Below are positions 7,429-14,918 of a DNA stretch of 64,000 nt, in pieces. The stretch is from Candidatus Marsarchaeota G2 archaeon ECH_B_1 (GTDB taxonomy: Archaea; Thermoproteota; Thermoprotei_A; Marsarchaeales; Marsarchaeaceae), in the NCBI GenBank assembly GCA_003019535.1, contig NEXG01000001.1, positions 230,153-294,152 on the forward strand, written 5' to 3'. The translations under genes and the position numbers were made by a program. The notes under the pieces are model-generated. The model saw only the letters and a list, made by a program, of their open reading frames with translations. It was not told the DNA's origin and searched no databases. Each line of letters opens with the position of its first letter. Positions within the stretch are counted from its first letter, which is position 1.

Positions 7429-8159
7429 GATCCTGTCCGGATAAGCATTCATCCGTGTCACCTCCACTCAGTGTACCAGTGTACGAATAGTTCGAGGAAT
7501 TCTACGAGTGGAGCAAAGAGTGTTCTTTTGGGGTTGATGTTATTATAGAACACCCGTGTCCTGTCTTTTAGGTATCCCTGAATCGTTCGACTGAGCTACT
7601 CACCCCGAAGGTCTGGTGGACGTGGTTGTGGAACCCCGCTCGGAGCACGGCTTCACGCTACCAGGGGCCCCTACCCGTGAGCAGGGTCTCCGAGACACCT
7701 TCTTCTCAGCCTGCGCAGGAATCTGAGCGCGTTCTCCATGGTCCGGGTTAATGAGACGCCGAACCAGACGGGCTGCCTAGTATACGCGTCCACAGCCACC
7801 CAAACGTTGATTGGTCTGCCACCCCCACACTTCACCACACCCTCATCCACAGCGATCACAGGGTGCCAGCCTGGCTTCGCCTCGAAGCCTCAACCTTCTT
7901 CACCCAACCCTGCACGCTCGACTTCGAGAGGGGTTCAGAGAGCACCCAGAAGAAGCCAGAGGTCTTCCCTCACTGAGGCTTAATCCGAAGGTGTAGAGTA
8001 GCACGGCGACCACCTTGAGCTCAGAAGAACCTCTTCTTATTCCTCTTAAAAACGCTTAAATCCCTGAAGAATTCGAATATGTCCGTGGTGGACTCCACGG
8101 TCGCTCACCGATTCCGAACCGTGGCGCCCACCACGTTTAAGCCTTATCCGGACACCATC
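7429..8159 (-). mobile_element. Decayed IS6-like insertion sequence, 731 bp
   Basis: The ends are 17-bp inverted repeats: GATCCTGTCCGGATAAG at 7429-7445, and CTTATCCGGACACCATC at 8143-8159, whose complement matches at 15 of 17 bases with the inner 12 identical. They are flanked by perfect 8-bp direct repeats. The interior holds a broken DDE transposase on the minus strand, the same direction as the ribosomal genes. Length, 8-bp duplication and transposase type agree with the IS6 family (for example the Sulfolobus ISC774 type). Only this one copy is visible in the window. Confidence 0.85.
7458..8098 (-). pseudogene. Broken IS6-like DDE transposase
   Basis: Translating the minus strand in successive frames gives pieces of one transposase: an N-terminal piece with DIFEFFRDLS, then LKVVAVLLYTFGLSL, then GFFWVLSEPLSKSSVQGWVKKVEA, then WHPVIAVDEGVVKCGGGRPI with NVWVAVDAYTRQPVWFGVS (first catalytic Asp), then REAVLRAGFHNHVHQTFGV with SSSVERF (catalytic Glu), and a tail ending YNNINPKRTLFAPLVEFLELF. 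At least four frame changes or stops separate them, and the expected middle Asp before RGPW reads as Gly. It cannot encode an active enzyme as it stands. Confidence 0.85.
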
Positions 8160-8167
8160 TATTTGCG
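8160..8167. repeat. Right target-site duplication of the IS6-like element
   Basis: An exact copy of the TATTTGCG at 7421-7428, immediately outside the right inverted repeat. Its preservation shows the element inserted by transposition at this site and has not recombined since. Confidence 0.8.
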
Positions 8168-8202
8168 GTATCCAAGGTCACAAAATTGGCAAAATTTTAC
8201 CA

Positions 8203-8904
8203 CTAAAGCCTGCCTGACCGCCTTGCAGAGATATGCCCAACCTTTTTCCCTGGAGGTAGTCGCCGGCTAATAGTAGTGGATCTACTCACAGAAGGATGGT
8301 TTCCTCCACCATGTGGATGACTCACAATGTTCATAGCTACTCCTCTAACCTTAGGATACTTTGTTGGCTTCGTCTTCATTAAATGATATTTGGCACCAGC
8401 CTTCAGGAATGGCTTCTCTATTCTTCCACTAGCAGCAGCGACCCCTATGGTGGCCCGACAACGTGAGTCTAGCACCTTAGATGTACCAGACGGTAAAGTC
8501 AATATAGCTTTACCTTCACTATGAGAAACAACGGTGCAGTATGTGCCTGAGGCCCTAGCTATTGAACCACCATCACCAAACTTTAGCTCAACGTTAAACA
8601 CCTTGGCGCCATCTGGTACAGCTGAAAGAGGAAGAATGTTACCATTAAGTGGGGGAGCGTCTTGGCCTAATTCTACTTCTTGCCCTACCCAACACCCTTC
8701 CCAAGCAACAGTAAAGAAACGGTTTCCATTATATTTAATTTTTGCAATTGGAACACCTCTTCCAGGGTCATGCAGCAGCTCTACAACAACGCCTTTTAAC
8801 CGTTGTGCTAGCGGGTACTTTGCAGCGGCAACCCTTTTCCAAGTTGGACTGCGGAAAACAGAGGTTCCTCTACCAGCCCTCCTAACCAAAATACGCTTAC
8901 CCAT
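8203..8904 (-). CDS. rpl2: Large ribosomal subunit protein uL2 (L2)
   Basis: I start at the ATG at 8904 (MGKRILVRRAGRGTSVFRS), the family's usual beginning, preceded by GGTGAG; a GTG at 8916 would add four residues. The 233-residue protein contains the RNA-binding and SH3-like domains, including GTYCTVVSHSEGKAILTLPSG, and the peptidyl-transferase loop near residues 190-205 (VAMNIVSHPHGGGNHPS). uL2 is needed for subunit association and peptidyl transfer. Its downstream neighbour uS19 is now separated by the insertion sequence. Confidence 0.94.
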   Translation of the reverse strand: MGKRILVRRAGRGTSVFRSPTWKRVAAAKYPLAQRLKGVVVELLHDPGRGVPIAKIKYNGNRFFTVAWEGCWVGQEVELGQDAPPLNGNILPLSAVPDGAKVFNVELKFGDGGSIARASGTYCTVVSHSEGKAILTLPSGTSKVLDSRCRATIGVAAASGRIEKPFLKAGAKYHLMKTKPTKYPKVRGVAMNIVSHPHGGGNHPSVSRSTTISRRLPPGKKVGHISARRSGRL

Positions 8905-8921
8905 TCTCAAACTCACCCAAA

Positions 8922-9251
8922 CTAGAGTATACCCAGCCGTGTCGCGATTTCCTGTGCTTTGTATTCTGGTTTAAGCCTGACGAACGCTTTCTTCTTATTG
9001 TCGATTGTGTTTATTGTTCTAACACGTTCAACTTTAACATCATAAAGACTCTGAACAGCGGCCTTTATATCTGATTTCGTAGAACGGGAGTCAACAACGA
9101 ATGTAAGCGTGTTGAATCGTTCAATCATTGATATGCTTTTCTCGGTTACATGCGGGGCGAGAAGCACATTCAACGCTTGAATTTTCTTAGTGATGTCCTC
9201 CTTCTCAGACTCGTCTTTTTTCTTCCTTTCTTTCTTGCTCAACGTGACCAC
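8922..9251 (-). CDS. rpl23: Large ribosomal subunit protein uL23 (L23)
   Basis: The 109-residue frame begins at a GTG inside the end of uL4; a TTG four codons later overlaps the uL4 stop and is an equally good start. After a charged Lys/Glu-rich lead of about 25 residues comes the L23 core: VLLAPHVTEKSISMIERFNTLTFVVD, then STKSDIKAAVQSLYDVKVERVRT. uL23 lies at the tunnel exit and is the main docking site for SRP and NAC, both also encoded in this window. Confidence 0.93.
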   Translation of the reverse strand: MVTLSKKERKKKDESEKEDITKKIQALNVLLAPHVTEKSISMIERFNTLTFVVDSRSTKSDIKAAVQSLYDVKVERVRTINTIDNKKKAFVRLKPEYKAQEIATRLGIL

Positions 9252-10015
9252 CCGCTTATAGACATTAACGCCTTCTTACTCCAAATAGTGAGCCTCCCAG
9301 GCACACCACCAGGCGCAACTAACCCAATGTTTAGACCATCAACGCCAACAGCGTCCACTCCAGCAATGTTTCTGAAGGCCTTAATAGCCGGTGCTCTTCC
9401 TGATGAGAAGATAATCAATGGGCCCACCTTCCTCTTAAGTCTTCTACCACGAAGCTTGCCTTTTCCAGCACGGATTTTAACGCCACCCTTAACTCTTTCA
9501 ACATCCATGTAAACACCAAGCTTCTGGAGAAGGAAAACCGCCTCTCTAGTATGTGCCAGTTTTTCGACATCGTCAACTAGAACAATAGGGAGTTTTTTTA
9601 ATGCAGCCTTATCAAAACTATGACCGCGTTTAACCACCGATTCATAATCAGCAGTCGACGCGATCGCGGATAAAAGCGCAAGCCTTTTCTCCTTACTATT
9701 AATTCTCTCCTTAATCTTTTTATCCACGCGTGGTGGATGAGGCTTATAACCTCCCCGTGTCATGGGGGCAAATCCTCCACGCCCACTTGAATGCCTCGGT
9801 ATGCGCGCCATCTCTCTACCCGTACCAAAACTTTCGACTGAAACCTTCTTTCCAGCTAATGGATCCCTCCCCTGTGGTTGTTTTTGCGAGGTAAAATATG
9901 CTAAAAACGCTCTTCTAACAATGTCGATACGAGGCGTTAAGTTAAAGAGTGTTGGGAGCTCGACTTCCCCTGCCACTTCCCCATCTAACGAATACACGGG
10001 CACTTTTCTACTCAT
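9239..10015 (-). CDS. rpl4: Large ribosomal subunit protein uL4 (L4)
   Basis: The 258-residue product opens MSRKVPVYSLDGEVAGEVELP and contains the long tunnel-lining loop with FGTGREMARIPRHSSGRGGFAP, the archaeal L4 signature. The C-terminal part is Arg/Lys-rich with GKLRGRRLKRKVGPLII. uL4 and uL22 form the narrowest point of the exit tunnel. It is 30 nt downstream of uL3 and overlaps uL23. Confidence 0.95.
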   Translation of the reverse strand: MSRKVPVYSLDGEVAGEVELPTLFNLTPRIDIVRRAFLAYFTSQKQPQGRDPLAGKKVSVESFGTGREMARIPRHSSGRGGFAPMTRGGYKPHPPRVDKKIKERINSKEKRLALLSAIASTADYESVVKRGHSFDKAALKKLPIVLVDDVEKLAHTREAVFLLQKLGVYMDVERVKGGVKIRAGKGKLRGRRLKRKVGPLIIFSSGRAPAIKAFRNIAGVDAVGVDGLNIGLVAPGGVPGRLTIWSKKALMSISGWSR

Positions 10016-10045
10016 CTCTTGGGTAAGAATACATGATCACCCCTT

Positions 10046-11026
10046 CTATACACTTGAAACATACTGTATCTCTGGCGCCTCCTTTAAAGGTTTAAAGTAA
10101 CTACGCACAGCACTTCTCAAAATAACCAATCTCTTAGAGGCACCGGGCACAGAGCCCTGTAAAAGCACCACAGATGAGCGTGGCAACCCATAGTGCCTGA
10201 ATCCACTCTTAGGCGTTATTTTAGAAGGATCCACTTCTATCGATACAATCATCTTATTTAAATCAACCCTGTTATGAAAACCGTGCTGCCCAGCGCGTGG
10301 TACAGTGGACATGACAGCGCCAGGCGTCATAGGAGAATCCGATCCTGGTCCACGCTTAGTTTTCTTGGCTTTTTTACGCTGAATTATTTTTATTCCAAAC
10401 CTCGCAACAGGACCCTCATAGCCCTTACCCTTTGATACGGCTATAGCATCCACTATAGCGGTTGGTGAAAAAACTTCGTTTACACTTATTTCTGAACCTA
10501 GTGACTCGAGGTACCTAAGTTGCTCATTGAGTTCACCTCCTAACGGTATCTCGATGATCTCGGGCTTCTTCTTCGGTAAACCTGCTTTCCAAGGCTGAGT
10601 TACAACTAAGGCGCGCACAAAATGGGCGCTAGACTTGAATCGCTCTACGTCGACCGTGCTGTCCTTTTTAGGGAGGGAAATAACCTTACCTACTTCCTTA
10701 GGAAGATTCTTTGCCCATACCTCTCCAATCGTTCTCAGAACTCTTTTTTCATCTATGATGTAGAATCTAAGACCTGCTAAAATTACTGGGGGGGCCTCAA
10801 GAACGGTCAACGCGCGAAAAACCTCTTTACCAAACGTAGGACTATACTGGTAATTATCCTTAACAATAGCGTGGATCATACCTACCTTATAAGCTGGATA
10901 ACCCAAAAGTTTTGGGCCTCCTGACTTAGGCCAACTTCTAACATGCGGCCTAATAGACTTCGCTCTTTTCCTAGGCCTAAAAGCCAAAGAGCCGTGTCTC
11001 GGAGCGCTGAGTTTTCTATGGCCCAT
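10046..11026 (-). CDS. rpl3: Large ribosomal subunit protein uL3 (L3)
   Basis: The first gene of the ribosomal cluster encodes 326 residues starting MGHRKLSAPRHGSLAFRPRKRAKS, the archaeal/eukaryotic uL3 start. The loop reaching the peptidyl transferase centre is visible as MSTVPRAGQHGFHNRVDLNK. uL3 is one of the earliest assembling 50S proteins. A TATA-like box and a GGTG motif lie upstream, consistent with this gene heading the transcript. tRNA-Ile lies 104 nt further upstream on the same strand with its own box. Confidence 0.95.
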   Translation of the reverse strand: MGHRKLSAPRHGSLAFRPRKRAKSIRPHVRSWPKSGGPKLLGYPAYKVGMIHAIVKDNYQYSPTFGKEVFRALTVLEAPPVILAGLRFYIIDEKRVLRTIGEVWAKNLPKEVGKVISLPKKDSTVDVERFKSSAHFVRALVVTQPWKAGLPKKKPEIIEIPLGGELNEQLRYLESLGSEISVNEVFSPTAIVDAIAVSKGKGYEGPVARFGIKIIQRKKAKKTKRGPGSDSPMTPGAVMSTVPRAGQHGFHNRVDLNKMIVSIEVDPSKITPKSGFRHYGLPRSSVVLLQGSVPGASKRLVILRSAVRSYFKPLKEAPEIQYVSSV

Positions 11027-11069
11027 TGTTCACACCTTTTAAATCAGGTGTAACATTCTTCAGTTAAGA

Positions 11070-11079
11070 CAAAAATAAG
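11070..11079 (-). promoter_or_regulatory. Possible TATA-like box for the uL3-headed ribosomal operon
   Basis: On the minus strand the stretch reads ACTTATTTTT, about 48 nt before the uL3 ATG. A start site some 25 nt downstream would leave a leader of roughly 23 nt holding a GGTG motif 6 nt before the ATG. A second AT-rich stretch at 11035-11044 is too close to the start codon for this role. Confidence 0.35.
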
Positions 11080-11130
11080 TCTTCCGAATCAACAAAGCAC
11101 TCAAGTCAACAAAACTTCACTTAGCCAAGA

Positions 11131-11218
11131 TGGGCTCGGAGGGATTTGAACCCTCGACCTCCCGGTACCCAAGTGCCACTTATCAGCCGAGCGCTCTACC
11201 AAACTGAGCTACGAGCCC
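11131..11218 (-). tRNA. tRNA-Ile (GAU) with 14-nt intron
   Basis: The minus strand folds into a full cloverleaf: acceptor GGGCTCG/CGAGCCC with discriminator A, D stem GCTC/GAGC, T stem GAGGG/CCCTC with TTCAAAT loop. The anticodon loop is CTGATA-A with GAT at 34-36. A 14-nt intron (11167-11180) sits at the canonical 37/38 site; the anticodon stem closes as CTCGG/CCGGG once it is removed. A BHB fold with bulges TA^A and GT^A places the cuts exactly there. A GCTTAAATC box lies about 30 nt upstream. Confidence 0.93.
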
Positions 11219-11543
11219 ACACCCACAAACATTCCATTAGGAAGATTTAAGCATTCATAATAACAATTAGCGGGTCAACTCGGAAAAACAGAATTCAGCA
11301 ACCACAAACACAGCATCTGGCTTACAAGCAAACCATATTAAGGTGAACACAAAACTAAACCCCAAAGAATACTTCGATAAGCGCGAACCACATATTCAGT
11401 CGTCTATTAAATAATGCACAAGGTTAAAATTGTGTAACTAAGCTATTATAATCATACGACCAGCTAAGTTTGGTTCCGTTTAAATCTTGGTGTGCAGGTG
11501 TGTATGCAGGGTGCACATTACTTCCGACAACCCATCAACCAAG
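11219..11543. other. Intergenic region between tRNA-Ile and the glycosyltransferase
   Basis: This stretch of about 325 bases holds the upstream box of tRNA-Ile at 11244-11252 and a TATA-like GTTTAAATC near 11479-11487 that may serve the glycosyltransferase gene. Otherwise it is AT-rich without recognisable genes or repeats. Confidence 0.5.
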
Positions 11544-12248
11544 ATGATTGGCGCTAATGAATCACTTGTCTCTATAGTTATACCTACTTATAATGAAAAA
11601 GAAAATGTAGTCCCCATTATTCATAACCTGCATTCAGTAATGCAGAAAATTAATTACAGAATTATTTTTGTGGACGATTCAAGTCCTGACGGCACAGCCG
11701 CAGTGATTCGCATGATGGCTAACAGTTATCCTGTTGAATTAATCATGAGGCCTAGAAAAATGGGTTTAGGCTCTGCCGTAATCACAGGCGTAAATAGTAC
11801 CTCATCGCCCTTTATAGTGGTCATGGATGCGGATTTACAACATGACCCAAACCTCGTAAGCATAATGGTGGAGAAGCTAACTGCAGGGTTTGATTTGGTT
11901 ATCGCCTCCCGTAAAGTGCAGGGAGGTAGAGTGGTTGGCTGGAGCCCAGAGAGGAAAATCATCTCCGACTTTGCTACTTATTTGGCACATCTATTTGTGC
12001 CAAGGGCTAAAAACATAAAGGATCCACTCTCTGGATTCTTTGCTTTCAAAAGGGATATTCTGAGGGGCGTTAGCTTAGAGTCTAGGGGGTTCAAATTGCT
12101 ACTAGAAATACTGGCTAAGGCACACTACAAGAGGGTTTGTGAAGTCCCATTAGTGTTCCGGGAAAGGAGAACTGGGAAGAGTAAACTCAACCTAAACGAG
12201 TACCTACTCTTTATATTGCTTCTAATTAGCTTGGCAAAATACAAATAA
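11544..12248 (+). CDS. DPM1-like dolichol/polyprenyl-phosphate mannosyltransferase (GT2 family)
   Basis: From the ATG at 11544 the product has 234 residues. It shows the GT2 nucleotide-binding start VSIVIPTYNEKENV, the acidic pair IIFVDDSSPDGT, and the metal-binding DAD motif in FIVVMDADLQHDP, followed by VIASRKV and the DPM1-type DPLSGFFAFKR. The enzyme family loads a sugar from GDP- or UDP-sugar onto a polyprenyl phosphate at the membrane for glycan assembly. No C-terminal membrane domain is present. The frame is open upstream to TTG/GTG codons at 11487-11511, so a start at GTG 11511 is possible given an upstream TATA-like box. Confidence 0.85.
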   Translation: MIGANESLVSIVIPTYNEKENVVPIIHNLHSVMQKINYRIIFVDDSSPDGTAAVIRMMANSYPVELIMRPRKMGLGSAVITGVNSTSSPFIVVMDADLQHDPNLVSIMVEKLTAGFDLVIASRKVQGGRVVGWSPERKIISDFATYLAHLFVPRAKNIKDPLSGFFAFKRDILRGVSLESRGFKLLLEILAKAHYKRVCEVPLVFRERRTGKSKLNLNEYLLFILLLISLAKYK

Positions 12249-12263
12249 TGGGAAAGGGACCTA

Positions 12264-12336
12264 TGGACTGGGCGGGATTTGAACCCGCGGCCTCCCACGT
12301 GCAAGGCGGGCGCTCTGCCAACTGAGCTACCAGCCC
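12264..12336 (-). tRNA. tRNA-Ala (UGC)
   Basis: The 73-nt minus-strand cloverleaf has acceptor GGGCTGG/CCAGTCC with discriminator A, including the G3-U70 wobble that is the alanine identity element. The anticodon loop CTTGCAC gives TGC. There is no intron. A box reading AAGCTTATG lies about 29 nt upstream. Confidence 0.95.
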
Positions 12337-12415
12337 TTAAAATAGATACTTGCCCCAAAAACATAAGCTTTGGCTTAACTCGTAAAAAGAATATAGCGCT
12401 AAGCCTGACTTTAGG

Positions 12416-12694
12416 TCAGCGCTTACTAAGAAGTTTGATTAGAAGATAGATAACTGCTATAATGGTGAATATTTGCAAGTAGTCTAGTTGTGGAGGACTC
12501 TTTAGAACTATGCCGTTTTTATAGTAAACAATTTTAGTAAACGTTAGGAAACCAAATTCATATTTGATAGCGACGGGAACATTAACTAGTGAATGAGGAT
12601 ATATCTGTAGCGACACCCATTCTAGAGCCGCTCCAAGCACAATTATACCTAATGCAGTCAAAATGGTATTGATGAGGGAACTCTTAGAGTTCAC
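12416..12694 (-). CDS. Small two-span membrane protein of unknown function
   Basis: The 92-residue protein begins at a GTG. It has two hydrophobic segments, about residues 10-27 (ILTALGIIVLGAALEWV) and about residues 72-88 (YLQIFTIIAVIYLLIKLL), separated by a mixed loop with aromatic residues. I recognise no family. A TATA-like TTTTTAAAAC about 25 nt upstream of the GTG supports a real, leaderless transcript. Both ends of the chain are basic or polar, so a hairpin orientation is plausible but cannot be decided. Confidence 0.55.
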   Translation of the reverse strand: MNSKSSLINTILTALGIIVLGAALEWVSLQIYPHSLVNVPVAIKYEFGFLTFTKIVYYKNGIVLKSPPQLDYLQIFTIIAVIYLLIKLLSKR

Positions 12695-13026
12695 AATATA
12701 GCATTAAAAAAGTGTTTTAAAAACCTATTAACTAGGCATGAAACTGCAAAAACAATGCCTGAGTGGACTGATATAATTGACCCAAATACGGTATAGACAA
12801 ATAGCCCCATTTACGCTGGAAATAGTTATAATCTAAAGTGTTTTCTTCGAATGAATGTTTTTTTCTGAAATTGTCTGAAATTGCTATTTAGCAGCTTTTC
12901 TGTGCGCATTGTACCCGACGTGTTATCCAGAGTGAATGGGGGGAATATGTTACCCACATATGAGGGGCTAAACCGGGCAGCACCACAGGAATTAGCCTTA
13001 AGTTAATATTGCACCATATTTATTAT
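12695..13026. other. Intergenic region upstream of the RNase P RNA
   Basis: This region carries the promoter of the small membrane protein at its left end and that of the RNase P RNA at its right end. A short tandem duplication of TCTGAAATTG occurs around 12864-12885. I see no coding sequence. Confidence 0.5.
13003..13010 (+). promoter_or_regulatory. TATA-like box of the RNase P RNA gene
   Basis: TTAATATT is centred about 20 nt before the predicted first base of the RNA at 13027. The spacing is slightly short but acceptable for archaeal TATA boxes given an uncertain 5' end. Confidence 0.4.
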
Positions 13027-13320
13027 GGCGGCGAGCCACTGGACGGCCTCCGGACCGTGGGTCTGAGGACGCTCCGCCCACCGTGTGGGAGCGCGACGCC
13101 GTAAGGCGTTTGGGGAGACCCAAGCCTCTGGCACAGAAACGCTCGGCGAAACCAATACGGATGACAATGATGGTTCACTGAGGACATGGTTTCGCCTTGA
13201 AACGGTCATGCCGCGCGGTGCAAGGGTCTATGCGCCGATGAGCCCCCACATGAGGCGCAGGTAACCCGCATAGTCAAATGCCGTCTAAAACTCAAGGCGG
13301 GCTACGGGTGGCACGCCGCC
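13027..13320 (+). ncRNA. rnpB: RNase P RNA
   Basis: The ends pair as a P1 helix, GGCGGCG at 13027-13033 with CGCCGCC at 13314-13320. Inside, the conserved RNase P regions appear in order: a CR-I-like GTCTGAGGACGCTCCGCCC, a central ACAGAAACG, the CR-IV-like AGGTAACCC, and the 3' CR-V-like CAAATGCCGTCTAAAAC with AAGGCGGGCTAC. This is the catalytic RNA that trims tRNA 5' leaders, working with Rpp29 (5090-5314) and other proteins. The CR-I sequence departs slightly from the usual GAGGAAAGTCC. A minus-strand ORF across this region is a shadow. Confidence 0.88.
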
Positions 13321-13346
13321 ACATTTAGGCTTTCGAGAGGTTAAGA

Positions 13347-13353
13347 TTTATAT
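13347..13353 (+). promoter_or_regulatory. TATA box of the Lrp-type single-domain protein
   Basis: TTTATAT is centred 28 nt upstream of the ATG at 13378, matching a leaderless transcript that begins at the start codon. Confidence 0.5.
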
Positions 13354-13377
13354 TTGATTACACATTCTTAATAAATC

Positions 13378-13620
13378 ATGACATCCGCCTATGTGTTAAT
13401 TAACACTGAGATAGGTAGTGAAGATGATGTTCTATCCCAGTTAAAGCAAATACCCATGGTAAAAGAAGCGTATTTAGTGTATGGTGTTTATGATGTTATA
13501 GCGCGTGTTGAGGCTCCTGACTTAGATAAACTTAAAGAAACAGTTACGTGGAAAATAAGAAAACTCGATAAGGTGAGATCGACACTCACAATGATAGTTG
13601 TCGAAAAGCCAAATAAGTAA
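13378..13620 (+). CDS. Stand-alone Lrp/AsnC effector-binding (RAM) domain protein
   Basis: The 80-residue protein is a complete RAM domain without the DNA-binding helix-turn-helix: AYVLINTEIGSEDDVLSQLKQIP, then KEAYLVYGVYDVIARVEAPD and a C-terminal strand LTMIVVEK. Such domains assemble into dimers and octamers that bind amino acids and may act on full-length Lrp proteins or enzymes. TiaS starts 5 nt after its stop, so the two are probably one operon. The target is unknown; a full Lrp-type regulator is encoded at 22296-22757. Confidence 0.88.
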   Translation: MTSAYVLINTEIGSEDDVLSQLKQIPMVKEAYLVYGVYDVIARVEAPDLDKLKETVTWKIRKLDKVRSTLTMIVVEKPNK

Positions 13621-13625
13621 AATCT

Positions 13626-14918
13626 ATGCTCTTTCACATAGGCATAGATGACACAGATAGCGGACGTGGCGGCTGCACAACCTATGTGGGTTACAGAATA
13701 ACAAAAAAACTCATTGGATTAGGGATTAGGGTTTTAGACTACCCCAGACTATTGCGCCTTAATCCAAACGTCCCTTGGAAAACAAGGGGCAACGGGGCCG
13801 TCGGCTTAACAATTGAAGCTGAATCATTAGATGATATAAGCGAAGTGTTGCAAGACGAGGTGGATTTAGCATTTAGGAACTATGGTTCGTCCCCCGCATG
13901 CGTAGTAATCACAGAATCCTTGAGAACGAAATTACAAAATTTTTTCTCACAGGCAATAAACAGAATAATCGGCATAGAACATATATCCTGGCTTCTAGAA
14001 GGCACTCAGTTCCCATACGTTTGGGTGAGTAGGAAGCAGGGCTTAATAGGCGCCTTAGCAGCCGCATCAAACTTGCTCGATTACGGCGACCATACATTTG
14101 AGGTCCTTGCTTATAGGCAGCAAAAATTCATAGGTACGCCTAGAATTATAGATCCTGTAAGCGTTAAAAATATGGATAGGGCTTACGCCAGCATTACCTT
14201 CAACAATATAGATGGGGACAGAGTACTAATAGCCCCACATGGTAACGACCCCGTTCTGCTCGGTATCAGAGGGGAAGACCCAAATAAACTATTAGAGGCC
14301 CTAGCAATGATTAAATCAGAGCCGCTAGAGGGTGCAATGGTCTTTAAGACAAACCAAGGAACAGACATGCACTACGCCCCTAGGAGGCTAAAGGAGGTCC
14401 GCTTAGGTGATAGTGTAAGCCTGCAACTTAGGGTATTAGAATATCCTGTGATAAACTTAGGGGGGCACACCTTTCTCACGCTTACAGACGGAGAGAGCAA
14501 AATAAAAGCCGCGTTCTATTGGGAAACTGGAGAAGTCAGGAAAGCAGCCTCACTACTCATGCCCGGTGACATGGTCACCGTATTCGGAGGTATAAAAGTC
14601 TCTGTCAACCCGACAATAAACGTTGAAAAACTACTAATAAACAAATTGCAACGCATTTATGTACAAAGGAACCCATTATGCCCAAAATGTTTTTCAACGA
14701 GCGAAAGCATAGGGAAAAATAAAGGATACCGCTGCAGAAAGTGTAAGACATCAGTAAACGGGGTGAAAATCATACGCATTAAAAATCGCTCGCTCACCCC
14801 AGGACTGTATTTACCCCCACTAAGATATTTCAGACACCTGATGAAGCCGCTTAAAAGGTATGGAAAGGAAAAACATGGTTATCATTTTACCACCGACCCC
14901 TTCAAACAACTCTTATAA
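13626..14918 (+). CDS. tiaS: tRNA(Ile2) 2-agmatinylcytidine synthetase TiaS
   Basis: The 430-residue protein starts MLFHIGIDDTDSGRGGCTTYVG, the TiaS signature containing the acidic kinase-like motif, followed by the ferredoxin-like domain. A middle OB-fold (about residues 255-335) and a C-terminal zinc ribbon with CPKC (about residue 352) and CRKC (about residue 372) complete the architecture. The enzyme attaches agmatine to C34 of the CAU-anticodon tRNA-Ile so that it reads AUA. Length and domain order are those of characterised archaeal TiaS. It follows the RAM protein closely. Confidence 0.93.
   Translation: MLFHIGIDDTDSGRGGCTTYVGYRITKKLIGLGIRVLDYPRLLRLNPNVPWKTRGNGAVGLTIEAESLDDISEVLQDEVDLAFRNYGSSPACVVITESLRTKLQNFFSQAINRIIGIEHISWLLEGTQFPYVWVSRKQGLIGALAAASNLLDYGDHTFEVLAYRQQKFIGTPRIIDPVSVKNMDRAYASITFNNIDGDRVLIAPHGNDPVLLGIRGEDPNKLLEALAMIKSEPLEGAMVFKTNQGTDMHYAPRRLKEVRLGDSVSLQLRVLEYPVINLGGHTFLTLTDGESKIKAAFYWETGEVRKAASLLMPGDMVTVFGGIKVSVNPTINVEKLLINKLQRIYVQRNPLCPKCFSTSESIGKNKGYRCRKCKTSVNGVKIIRIKNRSLTPGLYLPPLRYFRHLMKPLKRYGKEKHGYHFTTDPFKQLL

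Noticed and set aside
7810-7996. Plus-strand open frames within the insertion sequence
   Set aside because: They are antisense to the broken transposase, whose pieces on the minus strand explain the sequence better.
12125-12364. 79-codon minus-strand open frame near tRNA-Ala
   Set aside because: It covers tRNA-Ala and the 3' end of the glycosyltransferase gene, and the peptide is the familiar false translation of a tRNA.
12864-12885. Tandem TCTGAAATTG duplication
   Set aside because: Only two units and no associated feature; it is described with the intergenic region but does not support a repeat family.
13003-13209. 68-codon minus-strand open frame
   Set aside because: It runs antisense across the RNase P RNA, whose conserved sequence and pairing explain the bases; the translation resembles no protein.
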